Shown here piece after piece: positions 7,063 through 16,027 of a stretch of 17,531 bases of DNA. Position 1 is the first letter of the stretch; each line of letters begins with the position of its first letter. The stretch covers positions 1-17,531 of the forward strand of contig CALTVJ010000036.1 in the NCBI GenBank assembly GCA_943912835.1, given 5' to 3'. Below the pieces are notes generated by a model, which was not told where the DNA came from, searched no databases, and saw only the letters and a program-made list of their open reading frames with translations. The stretch comes from an uncultured Porphyromonas sp. GTDB lineage: Bacteria; Bacteroidota; Bacteroidia; Bacteroidales; Porphyromonadaceae. The translations under genes were made by a program, and so were the position numbers.

Positions 7063-9154
7063 TGTACTCAAAACTAGTCTAACGTACCTACCTGGGGTAG
7101 GCCCCAAAAGAGCAAAGATATTCGCTGATGAACTGGGCCTACACTCCTATGAAGATCTACTACATTATTACCCTTATCGCTACGTAGATCGAAGTCGCTT
7201 TTACTCTATCAGAGAGATAAGAGCCGATATGCCCTATATACAACTGAAGGGCTACATCAGAGATTTTATCCTTGAAGGGAGTGGACGTAAACAAAGACTC
7301 GTTGCTAGCTTCTATGATGGCACCAGCACGATGGAACTCATTTGGTTCAAAAGTATACAACAGATTCAAAAAATATATCAACTGGGACGTGAATACATCG
7401 TATTCGGCAAACCAAGTTCTTTTAACGGACGAATCAGTCTAGTTCACCCAGAAATAGACGACGCAGACAAGGGAACAAGCATCTCTGGAGGACTCGTTCC
7501 CATGTACAACTCAACTGAACGTCTAAAGAACACAGGCATCAGCAACAGACAGATGCGTCAAATTCTCAAAAATTTATTAGAACGCGTCAGTCCACACTTG
7601 CACGAAAGCTTGCCGGAGCCACTACTTACACGCAGCCAATTGCTAGGCTATAGAGAGGCTTTGATACAAATACATTTTCCAACGACCACACAAAGTCTTG
7701 AGCTCGCGACAAGAAGGCTCAAAGTCGAAGAGCTATTACTCATCCAGCTAAAAATGCTAAGAGAAAAGCAAACAAGACAAACAAATTATCGGGGCTTACA
7801 ACTGAGCAAGATTGGGAAATACTTTCACAAACTATATGAGGAACACCTACCATTTACACTAACCTCAGCACAAAAGAGGGTCATACGAGAAATACATCAC
7901 GACACACGTTCTGGGCTACAAATGAATCGTTTGGTACAAGGAGATGTAGGAAGTGGGAAAACCCTAGTAGCCTTATTTGCCATGCTTATGGCTGTAGACA
8001 ATGGCACTCAAGCCTGCCTCATGGCACCTACAGAGATATTGGCTCGTCAGCACTACAAAAGTATCAAAGATCTGATTGCTCCGCTTAAAATTGAAGTCGA
8101 TATCCTAACTGGTAATACCAGTAAGAAACAGCGTCAAGAGTTACTACCTAAACTTGCAGATGGCACAATTTCTATACTTATAGGTACCCATGCCCTACTA
8201 GAAGAGCAAGTACAATTTAAATGCTTAGGAATGGCTATTATTGACGAGCAGCATAGATTCGGCGTACAACAAAGAGCCAATCTTTGGACTAAAACTCAAA
8301 CAATCCTTCCTCATATTCTGATCATGAGTGCAACCCCAATCCCCCGCACTCTTGCTATGACCCTATATGGAGATCTAGATATCTCTATTATTGATGAGTT
8401 ACCACCAGGACGCAAACCAATAGTAACACGTCATCAAACAGAAAATGACATGTATCAAGTATATAATTTCATGAGACAAGAGATTATGAAAGGAAGACAA
8501 GTATATGTCGTTTTCCCAATGATTGAAGAGAATGAACAACAAGACCTAAAAGACCTTGAGAGTGGTCGAGAGCGCTACGAACGTCTCTTCCCCGAATATC
8601 GTATCGCATACGTACATGGCAAAATGAAGGCCAAAGAGAAGGAGGAACGCATGCAGAGTTTCATCAACGGGAGCTCTCAAATTTTGCTTGCAACGACAGT
8701 TATTGAGGTCGGTGTAAATGTCCCGAATGCAAGTGTCATGATCATCGAGGGGGCCAATCGTTTTGGGCTATCTCAACTCCATCAACTAAGAGGACGTGTA
8801 GGTCGAGGAGCTGAGCAAAGCTACTGTCTTCTCATCACAGGAGTCCACTTAGGACAAGATGCACGAAGGCGTATAGAAATCATGTGTGAAACTAACGATG
8901 GTTTTGTCATAGCAGAAGAAGATATGAGACTACGTGGATTTGGAGAGATAGAAGGAACAAGACAAAGTGGGAAAGAACTATCACTCAAAATAGCCAATCC
9001 AGCCCGAGATGGTGCCCTAGTACAATATTGTCGCCACATTGCGGAACTCATATTAGAGGAAGACCCAACTCTTAGCCTAGAAAAACACAAAATACTTGCA
9101 GATCACTTGATCCGCAGCTACCCAGAGACTCACAACTGGAGCATTATCAGTTAA
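7055..9154 (+). CDS. recG: ATP-dependent DNA helicase RecG
   Basis: The 699-residue protein is full length for RecG. The N-terminal wedge region (YLPGVGPKRA at 11-20, HYYPYRYVDRSRF at 37-49) leads into an OB-like domain. The motor domains carry Walker A GDVGSGKT (296-303), Walker B DEQH (397-400), motif III SATPIPRT (425-432) and motif VI QLRGRVGRG (577-585). The RecG-specific TRG region (EEDMRLRGFGEIEGT) lies around 621-637. It remodels stalled replication forks and branch-migrates Holliday junctions. The start at 7055 lies inside ispD and gives the expected MSDVL...LPGVGP beginning. It is the last gene of the operon; a 203-base gap without an obvious terminator separates it from the start used here for gltX. 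Confidence 0.97.
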   Translation: MSDVLKTSLTYLPGVGPKRAKIFADELGLHSYEDLLHYYPYRYVDRSRFYSIREIRADMPYIQLKGYIRDFILEGSGRKQRLVASFYDGTSTMELIWFKSIQQIQKIYQLGREYIVFGKPSSFNGRISLVHPEIDDADKGTSISGGLVPMYNSTERLKNTGISNRQMRQILKNLLERVSPHLHESLPEPLLTRSQLLGYREALIQIHFPTTTQSLELATRRLKVEELLLIQLKMLREKQTRQTNYRGLQLSKIGKYFHKLYEEHLPFTLTSAQKRVIREIHHDTRSGLQMNRLVQGDVGSGKTLVALFAMLMAVDNGTQACLMAPTEILARQHYKSIKDLIAPLKIEVDILTGNTSKKQRQELLPKLADGTISILIGTHALLEEQVQFKCLGMAIIDEQHRFGVQQRANLWTKTQTILPHILIMSATPIPRTLAMTLYGDLDISIIDELPPGRKPIVTRHQTENDMYQVYNFMRQEIMKGRQVYVVFPMIEENEQQDLKDLESGRERYERLFPEYRIAYVHGKMKAKEKEERMQSFINGSSQILLATTVIEVGVNVPNASVMIIEGANRFGLSQLHQLRGRVGRGAEQSYCLLITGVHLGQDARRRIEIMCETNDGFVIAEEDMRLRGFGEIEGTRQSGKELSLKIANPARDGALVQYCRHIAELILEEDPTLSLEKHKILADHLIRSYPETHNWSIIS

Positions 9155-9328
9155 ACTATCGAGTCATGAAGCCTTCTAAAAAAAGACAATAACCCTCGAA
9201 AACGAACAATGCCAACTTGTAAATAAAAGGGAGAGTTCCGAACAAATTATGCTCTTGCCCAAATTACAGCAACTAGATCCAACTATTGGTAAACACTCTA
9301 GAAGGCTCTCGTATAGCGCAATATGTTG

Positions 9329-9336
9329 TATCTTTG
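9329..9336 (+). promoter_or_regulatory. Putative -7 element of gltX operon promoter
   Basis: TATCTTTG matches TAnnTTTG exactly and lies 21 bases before the ATG at 9358. Transcription from about 9343 would leave a short leader and exclude the in-frame TTG at 9286. No clear -33 TTTG lies at the standard distance. The preceding 9155-9328 stretch shows no gene or RNA that I can recognise. Confidence 0.6.
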
Positions 9337-9357
9337 TCTAAGATAAAATCATTGATT

Positions 9358-10881
9358 ATGAATTCACAAAAAGTACGCGTAAGATTCGCTCCAAGTCCAA
9401 CTGGAGCTTTACATATAGGAGGGGTTCGTACCGCTCTATACAACTACTTGTTTGCACAAGCTCAAAATGGAGAATTTATTCTACGCATAGAGGACACTGA
9501 TAGTGGACGATTTGTAGAGGGGGCAGAAGAGTATATCATTAAATCTCTTGAGTGGTTAGGTATTAAATTTGACGAAGGTGTAAGCTATGGAGGTAAATAT
9601 GGCCCATATAGACAAAGTGAACGCAGAGCTATATACCGAGAGTATGTCAATCAATTACTTGACGCTGGTAAAGCTTATATTGCCTTTGACACACCAGAAG
9701 AACTTGAAGCAAAACGTAAAGAGATCAACAACTTTCAGTACGATGCCTCTACTCGTCTTAGCATGCATAACTCCCTTACACTCTCTAAGAAAGAGACTAA
9801 ATCTTTGATCGATCGTGGAGAGCAGTATGTTGTTCGTTTCAAGGTTGAACCTAATGAAGAAGTGATAGTTAATGATATCATACGTGGGCAAGTTACATTC
9901 AATTCATCTGTAATTGATGACAAAGTCTTATATAAAAGCTCAGATGATTTACCGACATATCATTTAGCAAATATTGTAGATGACCATCTCATGGAGATCA
10001 GCCATGTAATCCGTGGTGAAGAATGGTTGCCCAGCGCACCACTACACGTACTCCTATATCGTGCCTTCGGCTGGGAAAAGAGTATGCCTCAATTTGCCCA
10101 TCTAGCACTCCTTCTGAAACCTGATGGCAACGGTAAGCTATCTAAGCGTGATGGAGACAGACTAGGATTCCCTGTCTTCCCTCTCGAATTTACAGACCCC
10201 AAAACTGGTGAAGTATCTATGGGCTATAGAGAAAGTGGCTATCTACCAGAGGCTGTGATCAATTTTGTAGCTCTCTTAGGCTGGAGTCCTGGAGGGGATG
10301 CTAGTGAAATTATGTCCATGGCAGAGTTAATCAAAAACTTTGATCTGGAACGTTGTAGTAAAGCTGGTGCAAAATTTGATTACAACAAAGGATTGTGGTT
10401 TAATCACCACTACATCCAAGAAAGAAACAACAAAGACTTGGCGATACTTCTCACTCCTATACTAGCTAAGCATGGTATATCAGCTAATCTCGAGTATATT
10501 AGCCAAGTCATAAGATTAGTTAAGGAACGATGCCAAAAGATCGATGAGCTATGGGAGCAAGCGTCATTCTTTTTTGTCGCTCCCACAAGCTATGATGAAA
10601 AGACGGTAGCAAAACGTTGGAAATCAGATAGTGCACAACAAATATCAGAGCTTATCGAACTCTTGGAGCAACAAAACGAGGAATTAAATAGCCAGTCCAC
10701 AGAAACCATCGTTAAAAATTGGATTACCGAGAAGGGCTATAATTTAGGTGGTATTATGAATTGTTTCAGACTTGCATTGGTTGGAGCAAGCAAAGGACCA
10801 CACTTATTTGACATCAGTGAACTCCTAGGAAAAACAGAAACTCTTAAAAGACTTCGTAAAGCTATCGAACAACTAGGCTAA
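9358..10881 (+). CDS. gltX: Glutamate--tRNA ligase
   Basis: From ATG 9358 the protein has 507 residues and begins MNSQKVRVRFAPSPTG, as class I GluRS proteins do. The signature FAPSPTGALHIGG (10-22) is the HIGH-type motif, and KLSKR (260-264) is the KMSKS-type loop. LRIEDTD (42-48) and the insertion TYHLANIVDDHLM (200-212) are also typical. It charges tRNA-Glu with glutamate in the cytoplasm. The frame is open upstream to a TTG at 9286, which would add 24 residues with no family similarity. The -7 element at 9329-9336 falls inside that extension, so I start at 9358. Whether it also charges tRNA-Gln (a non-discriminating enzyme) cannot be told here. waaA follows with no gap. Confidence 0.95.
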   Translation: MNSQKVRVRFAPSPTGALHIGGVRTALYNYLFAQAQNGEFILRIEDTDSGRFVEGAEEYIIKSLEWLGIKFDEGVSYGGKYGPYRQSERRAIYREYVNQLLDAGKAYIAFDTPEELEAKRKEINNFQYDASTRLSMHNSLTLSKKETKSLIDRGEQYVVRFKVEPNEEVIVNDIIRGQVTFNSSVIDDKVLYKSSDDLPTYHLANIVDDHLMEISHVIRGEEWLPSAPLHVLLYRAFGWEKSMPQFAHLALLLKPDGNGKLSKRDGDRLGFPVFPLEFTDPKTGEVSMGYRESGYLPEAVINFVALLGWSPGGDASEIMSMAELIKNFDLERCSKAGAKFDYNKGLWFNHHYIQERNNKDLAILLTPILAKHGISANLEYISQVIRLVKERCQKIDELWEQASFFFVAPTSYDEKTVAKRWKSDSAQQISELIELLEQQNEELNSQSTETIVKNWITEKGYNLGGIMNCFRLALVGASKGPHLFDISELLGKTETLKRLRKAIEQLG

Positions 10882-12108
10882 ATGATATATTGGACCTACG
10901 CCCTTATTGGGTATCTTATCAATTTATCTCTTCGCATAGCCGCGTTCTACAACCCCAAAGCAAAGCAACTGATTGAGGGGAGAAGTAGAACTATAGACAC
11001 ACTTCGTAGGACTCTCAGAAAGGGGAGTCCTCGCATTTGGTTTCACGCAGCTTCTCTGGGGGAATTTGAGCAAGGAAGACCAATTATCGAGACCTTAAGA
11101 GAGCAACATCCGGATTGGCAAATTATACTTAGTTTCTATAGTCCATCTGGCTATGAAGTTCGCAAAGATTACCAAGCTGTGGATGCTGTGGTTTATTTGT
11201 TAGGTGACACACCTAATGAAACGAGGCATTTTCTTGATGAACTACAACCCAACAAAGCAATATTCATAAAATATGATTTCTGGGGAATCCATCTTTTGGA
11301 GCTACAAAGACGACAAATCCCCACTTACCTAGTGTCTGCGATCTTTCGCCCCAAACAGTTATTTTTTTACCCTTGGGGCAGTATATACAGGAAATTACTC
11401 TATACATTTACAAACCTATTTGTACAAGATCTAGAGTCGGTACAGCTACTTGATTCTATTGGTATAAAGAACGCTATCCTAACAGGGGATACTAGATTTG
11501 ATCGAGTGTATGATATTGCAAAAAAGGCGCATCAAATCCCCGCAATTGAACTACTAAAATCAGACAGCAATTTCGTTATTGTAGCTGGGAGTACTTGGCA
11601 AGAAGATGAAGAGTATCTCCTAGACTATATAACACAAAAAAAAACTATTAAGCTAGTTATTGCCCCACATGAACTAAACAGATTAGAGTCGATAGAGTCT
11701 AAAGCGATAAACACAGCCAGACTCTCGGAGATAGAGTCTGGATATAAGAGCATCAATAATGTACAGGTTCTTATTATTGATTGCTTCGGGCTTCTCTCTA
11801 GCCTGTATCGCTATGCAGATATTGCATATATAGGAGGAGGATTCGGAAAAGGAATACATAATACACTCGAGGCTGCTGTCTATGGTCTACCTGTAGTATT
11901 TGGGCCAAACTATCAAAAATTTAGAGAAGCTCATCTTCTTCTAGAATGTGGAGGTGGATTTGCAGTTACAAATAAGGAAAACCTACACAAATGCTTAGAT
12001 CTTCTAACGAACGACGATACTGTTCGAACTAAAGCGAGCACTTATTCGAGACAACTTGTAGAATCGGAATTAGGAGCTACAGAAAAAATAATCGGGCAAA
12101 TATTCTAA
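10882..12108 (+). CDS. waaA: 3-deoxy-D-manno-octulosonic acid (Kdo) transferase
   Basis: The 408-residue protein starts immediately after the gltX stop (TAAATG). Residues 1-21 form a membrane anchor with no cleavage site. FHAASLGEFEQGRP (54-67) is the conserved HxASxGE motif of WaaA/KdtA, whose Glu (Glu61) is expected to be the catalytic base. The C-terminal GT-B half carries YIGGGFGKGIHNTLEAA, then GLPVVFGP and the FREA segment that bind the sugar nucleotide. It transfers Kdo from CMP-Kdo to the lipid A precursor on the cytoplasmic face of the inner membrane. The number of Kdo units added cannot be predicted from sequence alone. The position between gltX and tsaD suggests constitutive housekeeping expression. 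Confidence 0.95.
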   Translation: MIYWTYALIGYLINLSLRIAAFYNPKAKQLIEGRSRTIDTLRRTLRKGSPRIWFHAASLGEFEQGRPIIETLREQHPDWQIILSFYSPSGYEVRKDYQAVDAVVYLLGDTPNETRHFLDELQPNKAIFIKYDFWGIHLLELQRRQIPTYLVSAIFRPKQLFFYPWGSIYRKLLYTFTNLFVQDLESVQLLDSIGIKNAILTGDTRFDRVYDIAKKAHQIPAIELLKSDSNFVIVAGSTWQEDEEYLLDYITQKKTIKLVIAPHELNRLESIESKAINTARLSEIESGYKSINNVQVLIIDCFGLLSSLYRYADIAYIGGGFGKGIHNTLEAAVYGLPVVFGPNYQKFREAHLLLECGGGFAVTNKENLHKCLDLLTNDDTVRTKASTYSRQLVESELGATEKIIGQIF

Positions 12109-12138
12109 CACGAATCTTTACCGAAATTCATAAAAAAC

Positions 12139-13173
12139 ATGGCGAAAAATAAAGAAGAACTCATCATATTAGGTATTGAAAGTAGTTGTGATGATACCTC
12201 GGCAGCTATAATATGCGGGCATCAATTAAGATCTAACGTGATCGCATCGCAAGCTGTACATAAAGAATACGGAGGTGTTGTACCCGAACTAGCCTCTCGA
12301 GCTCATGAACAAAATATTGTCCCTGTGGTCAGTGAAGCACTCAACAGAGCAGGCCTTACGGCACAAGATATTGACGCTATAGCTTTCACTCGAGGGCCAG
12401 GACTATTAGGTTCTTTGCTTGTAGGAGTAAACTATACTAAAGGTTTAGCCTTAGCACTAGGCGTACCCATGGTCGAAGTTAACCACCTACACGCCCACGT
12501 TATGGCACACTTCATCAAAGACGAAGACGATACACATCAGTCTCCAGAATACCCATTTCTATGTCTATTAGTTTCTGGAGGTAACTCCCAAATTATTCTA
12601 TGTCGTAGCCCTCATAAAATGGAAATTGTAGGACAAACAATTGACGATGCGGCTGGGGAGGCTTTCGACAAGTGTGCCAAAGTAATGGGACTAGGATACC
12701 CTGGCGGTCCTATAGTAAATCGGCTAGCTAACGAAGGCAATCCTAATGCTTTCAGTTTCTCCAAACCCAACATTAAAGGATACGACTATAGCTTCAGTGG
12801 ACTAAAAACCTCATTTTTATATACTCTCAGAGATAACCTTGTCAACAATCCTAACTTTATAGAAGAAAACAAAGCCGATCTGTGTGCTTCACTGCAAGCT
12901 ACTGTTATCGAAATTCTGATGAAGAAGCTTAGGCTTGCAGCAAAAGAACTAAAGATTAAGCATATCGCTCTAGCTGGAGGTGTATCGGCTAATACTGGAT
13001 TAAGACAAGCTTTTGAAGAGCATGCCAAACGTTATGGTTGGCATATCTATATTCCCAAATTTGCTTACACAACAGACAACGCCGCAATGGTCGCGATGAG
13101 TGGTTACTACAATCTACTCGCAGGGCAAAGCAATGGAATGGATACAGCTCCTTATGCGCGTGTGACCATGTAG
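12139..13173 (+). CDS. tsaD: tRNA N6-adenosine threonylcarbamoyltransferase
   Basis: At 344 residues this is a standard TsaD (Gcp/Kae1) of the ASKHA fold. LGIESSCDDTSAAI (11-24) is the N-terminal phosphate-binding motif. HLHAH (116-120) supplies the two metal-binding histidines and TTDNAAM (311-317) the metal-binding Asp313. VSGGNSQI, DDAAGEAFDK and GGVSAN are all conserved. It transfers threonylcarbamoyl from TC-AMP to A37 of ANN-decoding tRNAs, with TsaB and TsaE as partners; neither partner is in this window. The gap to waaA is 30 bases and to the PDZ gene 33 bases, and I see no strong promoter in either. Confidence 0.97.
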   Translation: MAKNKEELIILGIESSCDDTSAAIICGHQLRSNVIASQAVHKEYGGVVPELASRAHEQNIVPVVSEALNRAGLTAQDIDAIAFTRGPGLLGSLLVGVNYTKGLALALGVPMVEVNHLHAHVMAHFIKDEDDTHQSPEYPFLCLLVSGGNSQIILCRSPHKMEIVGQTIDDAAGEAFDKCAKVMGLGYPGGPIVNRLANEGNPNAFSFSKPNIKGYDYSFSGLKTSFLYTLRDNLVNNPNFIEENKADLCASLQATVIEILMKKLRLAAKELKIKHIALAGGVSANTGLRQAFEEHAKRYGWHIYIPKFAYTTDNAAMVAMSGYYNLLAGQSNGMDTAPYARVTM

Positions 13174-13206
13174 AAAGCACTAATCTAATCAACACACACT
13201 TTAATT

Positions 13207-14616
13207 ATGAGAACACAAACAAAAAGCTTCTGCTTCTTTGCTTTACTTTTATTTAGCATTACGAGTGGTAGAATAGCCCATGCTGACGATTTACGATGTC
13301 GCTATGGATTCAGTTGGCAAATCAGCCAGAGTCCTATATGGGGATTAGGTAAACCGATAATTACAAGGGTGCAGCCGTATAGCCCATCAGCCGATGCCGG
13401 GTTAAAGATCGGAGATATTATCGAAGTGGTTGATGGATATGCAACATCTCATCTCAGCGCCAAAGAAATACAAGCTTTATTACAGAGTCGTAGAGATTTA
13501 CATACACTCCAAACAAGCAATTTTGGCTTAGCAAGACAGAAACATATACTGGGATATGAGTGTCATGCTTGTGCCAGTATAAATGAAAGAGAATTAGCTG
13601 AGCTATTCTCTTTATATAGTATCGAAGATGCCAACGAGCATCATATCAAATACCCTTACTCTTTTTTCTTTGGGAATAATACCTCATTGAGGCAAGCAAA
13701 CTACTACTCAATAACTGAAGGAAACACACAGACTGCCCTCATAGACGAAAGCATAAACAAAGAGTTAAATCTAATTCTATCTCAAAAAGGTCTTAAACTT
13801 CGCAAAGATGCTGATCTTATTTTCAGTTCATACTACGAACTACGTCCTTTGGGAGGAGAGGAAAACAGGAATGAAACATTATCGTGGAGATATGATAGGA
13901 GTACCAATGGGCTAAAACCTTTTCCCCTATACGACTATCAAAGTCCAGAAATTAAAGACGCCAAATATAAGCTAACTTTTGGACTACTATTGCAAAACAA
14001 GCAAAGCAAAAAAATTATATGGTCTTGTGAAGCCAATGAGTATCTAAGTGAAGCTATTAGTATAGATGAATACGCACAATCAGCCATCGAAACCATGTTG
14101 CTTGGATTTCCCTACATCACAGAGACCAATGCTCCGACTTTAAAGATACGAACTCTACATTACAATTACACAGGCATAATCTACTCAAGCAAAGTACTAA
14201 ACACTATTGTTGACATAGAGGATAAATCTCCAGCTATGCGTTCAGGCCTCAGACCAGGAGACGTCATTAAAGCGATCAATGGACAAAAAATTACAACCCC
14301 CAACTCTGAGGATTTGCTGAATCATTACTTCAAAACAGCTCAGAGCATGGAGAGATACAGAGACAATAATATACCTCCACTTCGCCCTACTATAGGCGAC
14401 ATACCCCTTAGCTATTGGCAAGTAAAAGACTATAGCAACATTTCGAACTTCATCAAACAACGCAATAACAGCTTGGCTTTTACCTATCTATTTGGGTTCC
14501 GTCCATACATTAACCATAAGAATGCTAACGTATTGTTTGAAATAGAACGAGATGGCCAAATATATTTTGTGCCTGTTACACCTGAGTATCGAGATGAGTC
14601 AACTATAAATTTCTAA
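13207..14616 (+). CDS. Secreted two-PDZ protein with DUF4136-like middle region, function unknown
   Basis: This 469-residue protein has a signal peptide ending near residue 26 (IAHA then DDLR) with no lipobox, so it is probably periplasmic. The first PDZ-like domain covers about 45-100 (SPSADAGLKIGDIIEVVDG at 59-77). The middle, about 160-300, recalls DUF4136: a KELNLILSQKGLKL helix, a DADLIFSSYYEL strand, then a strand pair ending KKIIWSCEANEYL (268-280) and a helix. That assignment is by pattern only. A second PDZ-like domain covers about 325-385 (SPAMRSGLRPGDVIKAING at 341-359). I see no protease catalytic triad, so it is not a DegP or CtpA enzyme. It sits 33 bases after tsaD and 12 bases before the CvfB-like gene, inside the gltX-coaD run. 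A scaffold or chaperone role in the envelope is conceivable but unproven. Confidence 0.85.
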   Translation: MRTQTKSFCFFALLLFSITSGRIAHADDLRCRYGFSWQISQSPIWGLGKPIITRVQPYSPSADAGLKIGDIIEVVDGYATSHLSAKEIQALLQSRRDLHTLQTSNFGLARQKHILGYECHACASINERELAELFSLYSIEDANEHHIKYPYSFFFGNNTSLRQANYYSITEGNTQTALIDESINKELNLILSQKGLKLRKDADLIFSSYYELRPLGGEENRNETLSWRYDRSTNGLKPFPLYDYQSPEIKDAKYKLTFGLLLQNKQSKKIIWSCEANEYLSEAISIDEYAQSAIETMLLGFPYITETNAPTLKIRTLHYNYTGIIYSSKVLNTIVDIEDKSPAMRSGLRPGDVIKAINGQKITTPNSEDLLNHYFKTAQSMERYRDNNIPPLRPTIGDIPLSYWQVKDYSNISNFIKQRNNSLAFTYLFGFRPYINHKNANVLFEIERDGQIYFVPVTPEYRDESTINF

Positions 14617-14628
14617 ACCAATACGAAT

Positions 14629-15492
14629 GTGAACATTACAAGAATATCGACCGAACACAAAAAATACTCTTTAGGTAAAATCAACAACCTTAAGATCCTC
14701 CGTATCGTTTCTATTGGAGCTTATCTTGAGTGGGACAATGAAGAGGGTATTCTCCTACCCATACGCTACTTTCCACACCCTCTTGAAGAGGGTAGCAGTA
14801 TCGAAGTATTTGTATATCATGACAATGAGGGACGGCTTATAGCAACCACACTTATTCCCAATGCATTGGTAGGCGAGGTTGCACATCTAGAGTGCGTCTC
14901 TATTACAGAGTCTGGAGCTTTCCTTAATTGGGGAATACACAAAGACTTATTTGTCCCTTTTGTCGAACAGCTCAACAAACTCCAAGTTGGAAAAAAGTAT
15001 CTAACCTATCTATACATAGATCATATCAGTGGAAAAATAGTTGGTTCAACCAAACTAAATAAACACATTGGCAATAACTTACCTACTTATAAATCAGGCT
15101 CAGAGGTTAAGATTACCATATATGAAACAAACGATGTTGGCTATCGAGGAGTTGTTGATAATCAACATTGGGGGATTATTTATTTTAACCAAAATCAAAG
15201 CGAACTTGCTGTTGGCAAAAGTTACCAAGCATACGTCATAAGAGTCAGAGAAGATGGTAAAGTAGACTTAAGTTTACGGCCTATAGGTTATCTCAGGACT
15301 GAAGAGGATACAGACTTACTTATTAGACTTTTACAAAAACGTGGTGGTTCTCTGCCTATAGGAGATAAGAGCCCCGCAACTCATATTTTATCATTGACAG
15401 GCCTAAGCAAAAAAAGCTTTAAAATGGCAGTTGGTCGACTATATAAAGAAAGACGTATTACAATCAGCCCAACAAGTATCCATCTGATCTAA
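14629..15492 (+). CDS. CvfB-like S1-domain RNA-binding protein
   Basis: The 287-residue protein shows the CvfB layout. Three S1-like beta-barrels lie at about 14-74, 80-143 and 152-217, with repeated elements such as SIGAYLEW, SGAFLNWG and DVGYRGVV followed by VGK/GK turns. A C-terminal winged helix covers about 225-287 (LLQKRGGSLPIGDKSP, then SKKSFKMAVGRLYKERRI). CvfB proteins bind RNA, and in staphylococci affect virulence-gene expression; the role in Bacteroidota is unclear to me. The start is GTG 14629. It overlaps an out-of-frame ATG-TGA, and no other start lies upstream of the first S1 strand. It is 12 bases after the PDZ gene and 5 bases before coaD. Confidence 0.88.
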   Translation: MNITRISTEHKKYSLGKINNLKILRIVSIGAYLEWDNEEGILLPIRYFPHPLEEGSSIEVFVYHDNEGRLIATTLIPNALVGEVAHLECVSITESGAFLNWGIHKDLFVPFVEQLNKLQVGKKYLTYLYIDHISGKIVGSTKLNKHIGNNLPTYKSGSEVKITIYETNDVGYRGVVDNQHWGIIYFNQNQSELAVGKSYQAYVIRVREDGKVDLSLRPIGYLRTEEDTDLLIRLLQKRGGSLPIGDKSPATHILSLTGLSKKSFKMAVGRLYKERRITISPTSIHLI

Positions 15493-15497
15493 GTATT

Positions 15498-15959
15498 ATG
15501 AATACAGTTGCAATGTATGCGGGATCTTTTGATCCTTTCACAAGAGGACATGCAGATATTGTCGAAAGAGGACTACAACTTTTCGACAAAGTCGTGATAG
15601 CCATTGGAGTAAACGAGAGTAAACGAAATCTATTTTCTCCAGAAGAACGGTTGAAACAAATTGCCAATTTTTATAAGGATGAAGCTCGTGTAGAGGTTTA
15701 TACGTATAATGGGCTAACAGTCAGTTTTGCGCAAGAAAAAGGGATACGGTTCCTTCTGAGAGGCGTGCGTAGTAGTACCGACATGGAGTATGAACGCACA
15801 TTAGCAGATCTCAATAGAAATATCGCTAACATGGAAACCATACTACTACCTGCTAGCCAATTGTTTACTCACATCAGTTCTACTGTTGTTAGAGAACTAC
15901 TACACTTTGGGGGAGATGTAAGCGAATTCTTACCAAAAGGCTTTAAGCTCGAACCTTAA
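15498..15959 (+). CDS. coaD: Phosphopantetheine adenylyltransferase
   Basis: This 153-residue nucleotidyltransferase has AGSFDPFTRGH (8-18) with the TxGH motif (Thr15-His18). RGVRSSTDMEYE is at 88-99, and ISSTVVRE (126-133) is the C-terminal nucleotide-binding motif. It joins ATP and 4'-phosphopantetheine to give dephospho-CoA, the penultimate step of coenzyme A synthesis, in the cytoplasm. The length is close to that of E. coli CoaD (159). It begins 5 bases after the CvfB-like gene and appears to be the last gene of the gltX run, because a new -7 element follows directly after its stop. Confidence 0.97.
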   Translation: MNTVAMYAGSFDPFTRGHADIVERGLQLFDKVVIAIGVNESKRNLFSPEERLKQIANFYKDEARVEVYTYNGLTVSFAQEKGIRFLLRGVRSSTDMEYERTLADLNRNIANMETILLPASQLFTHISSTVVRELLHFGGDVSEFLPKGFKLEP

Positions 15960-15966
15960 AAATTTG

Positions 15967-15974
15967 TATCTTTG
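15967..15974 (+). promoter_or_regulatory. Putative -7 element for the lipoprotein gene at 16028
   Basis: TATCTTTG matches TAnnTTTG exactly. A weak -33-like CTTTAAG lies about 21 bases upstream, at the end of coaD. The predicted transcript would have a leader of about 45 bases. Confidence 0.6.
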
Positions 15975-16001
15975 CTTCTATTAGTTGTATTCAACCTAAC
16001 C

Positions 16002-16017
16002 CTTCTCATTGGAGAGG
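16002..16017 (+). promoter_or_regulatory. Small hairpin in leader just before the start codon
   Basis: CTTCTC-ATTG-GAGAGG forms a 6-base stem with one G-T pair and a tetraloop. It ends 10 bases before ATG 16028, where it could mask the GGAGAGG sequence that looks like a ribosome-binding site. That purine run is unusual in this window. A regulatory role is inference. Confidence 0.3.
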
Positions 16018-16027
16018 TTTAAACTTT

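Noticed and set aside
8821..9090. Minus-strand open frame of 89 codons
   Set aside because: It lies wholly opposite the conserved TRG region of recG; no independent evidence supports it.
9155..9357. Gap between recG and gltX examined for a terminator, tRNA or small gene
   Set aside because: Only tiny start-stop pairs (under 10 codons) and no GC-rich hairpin with a T-tract; only the -7 element is supported.
13207..14616. Reading the PDZ protein as a HtrA/DegP or C-terminal processing protease
   Set aside because: PDZ-like segments are present but no GNSGG-type serine motif, His-Asp pair or Ser-Lys dyad region can be seen.
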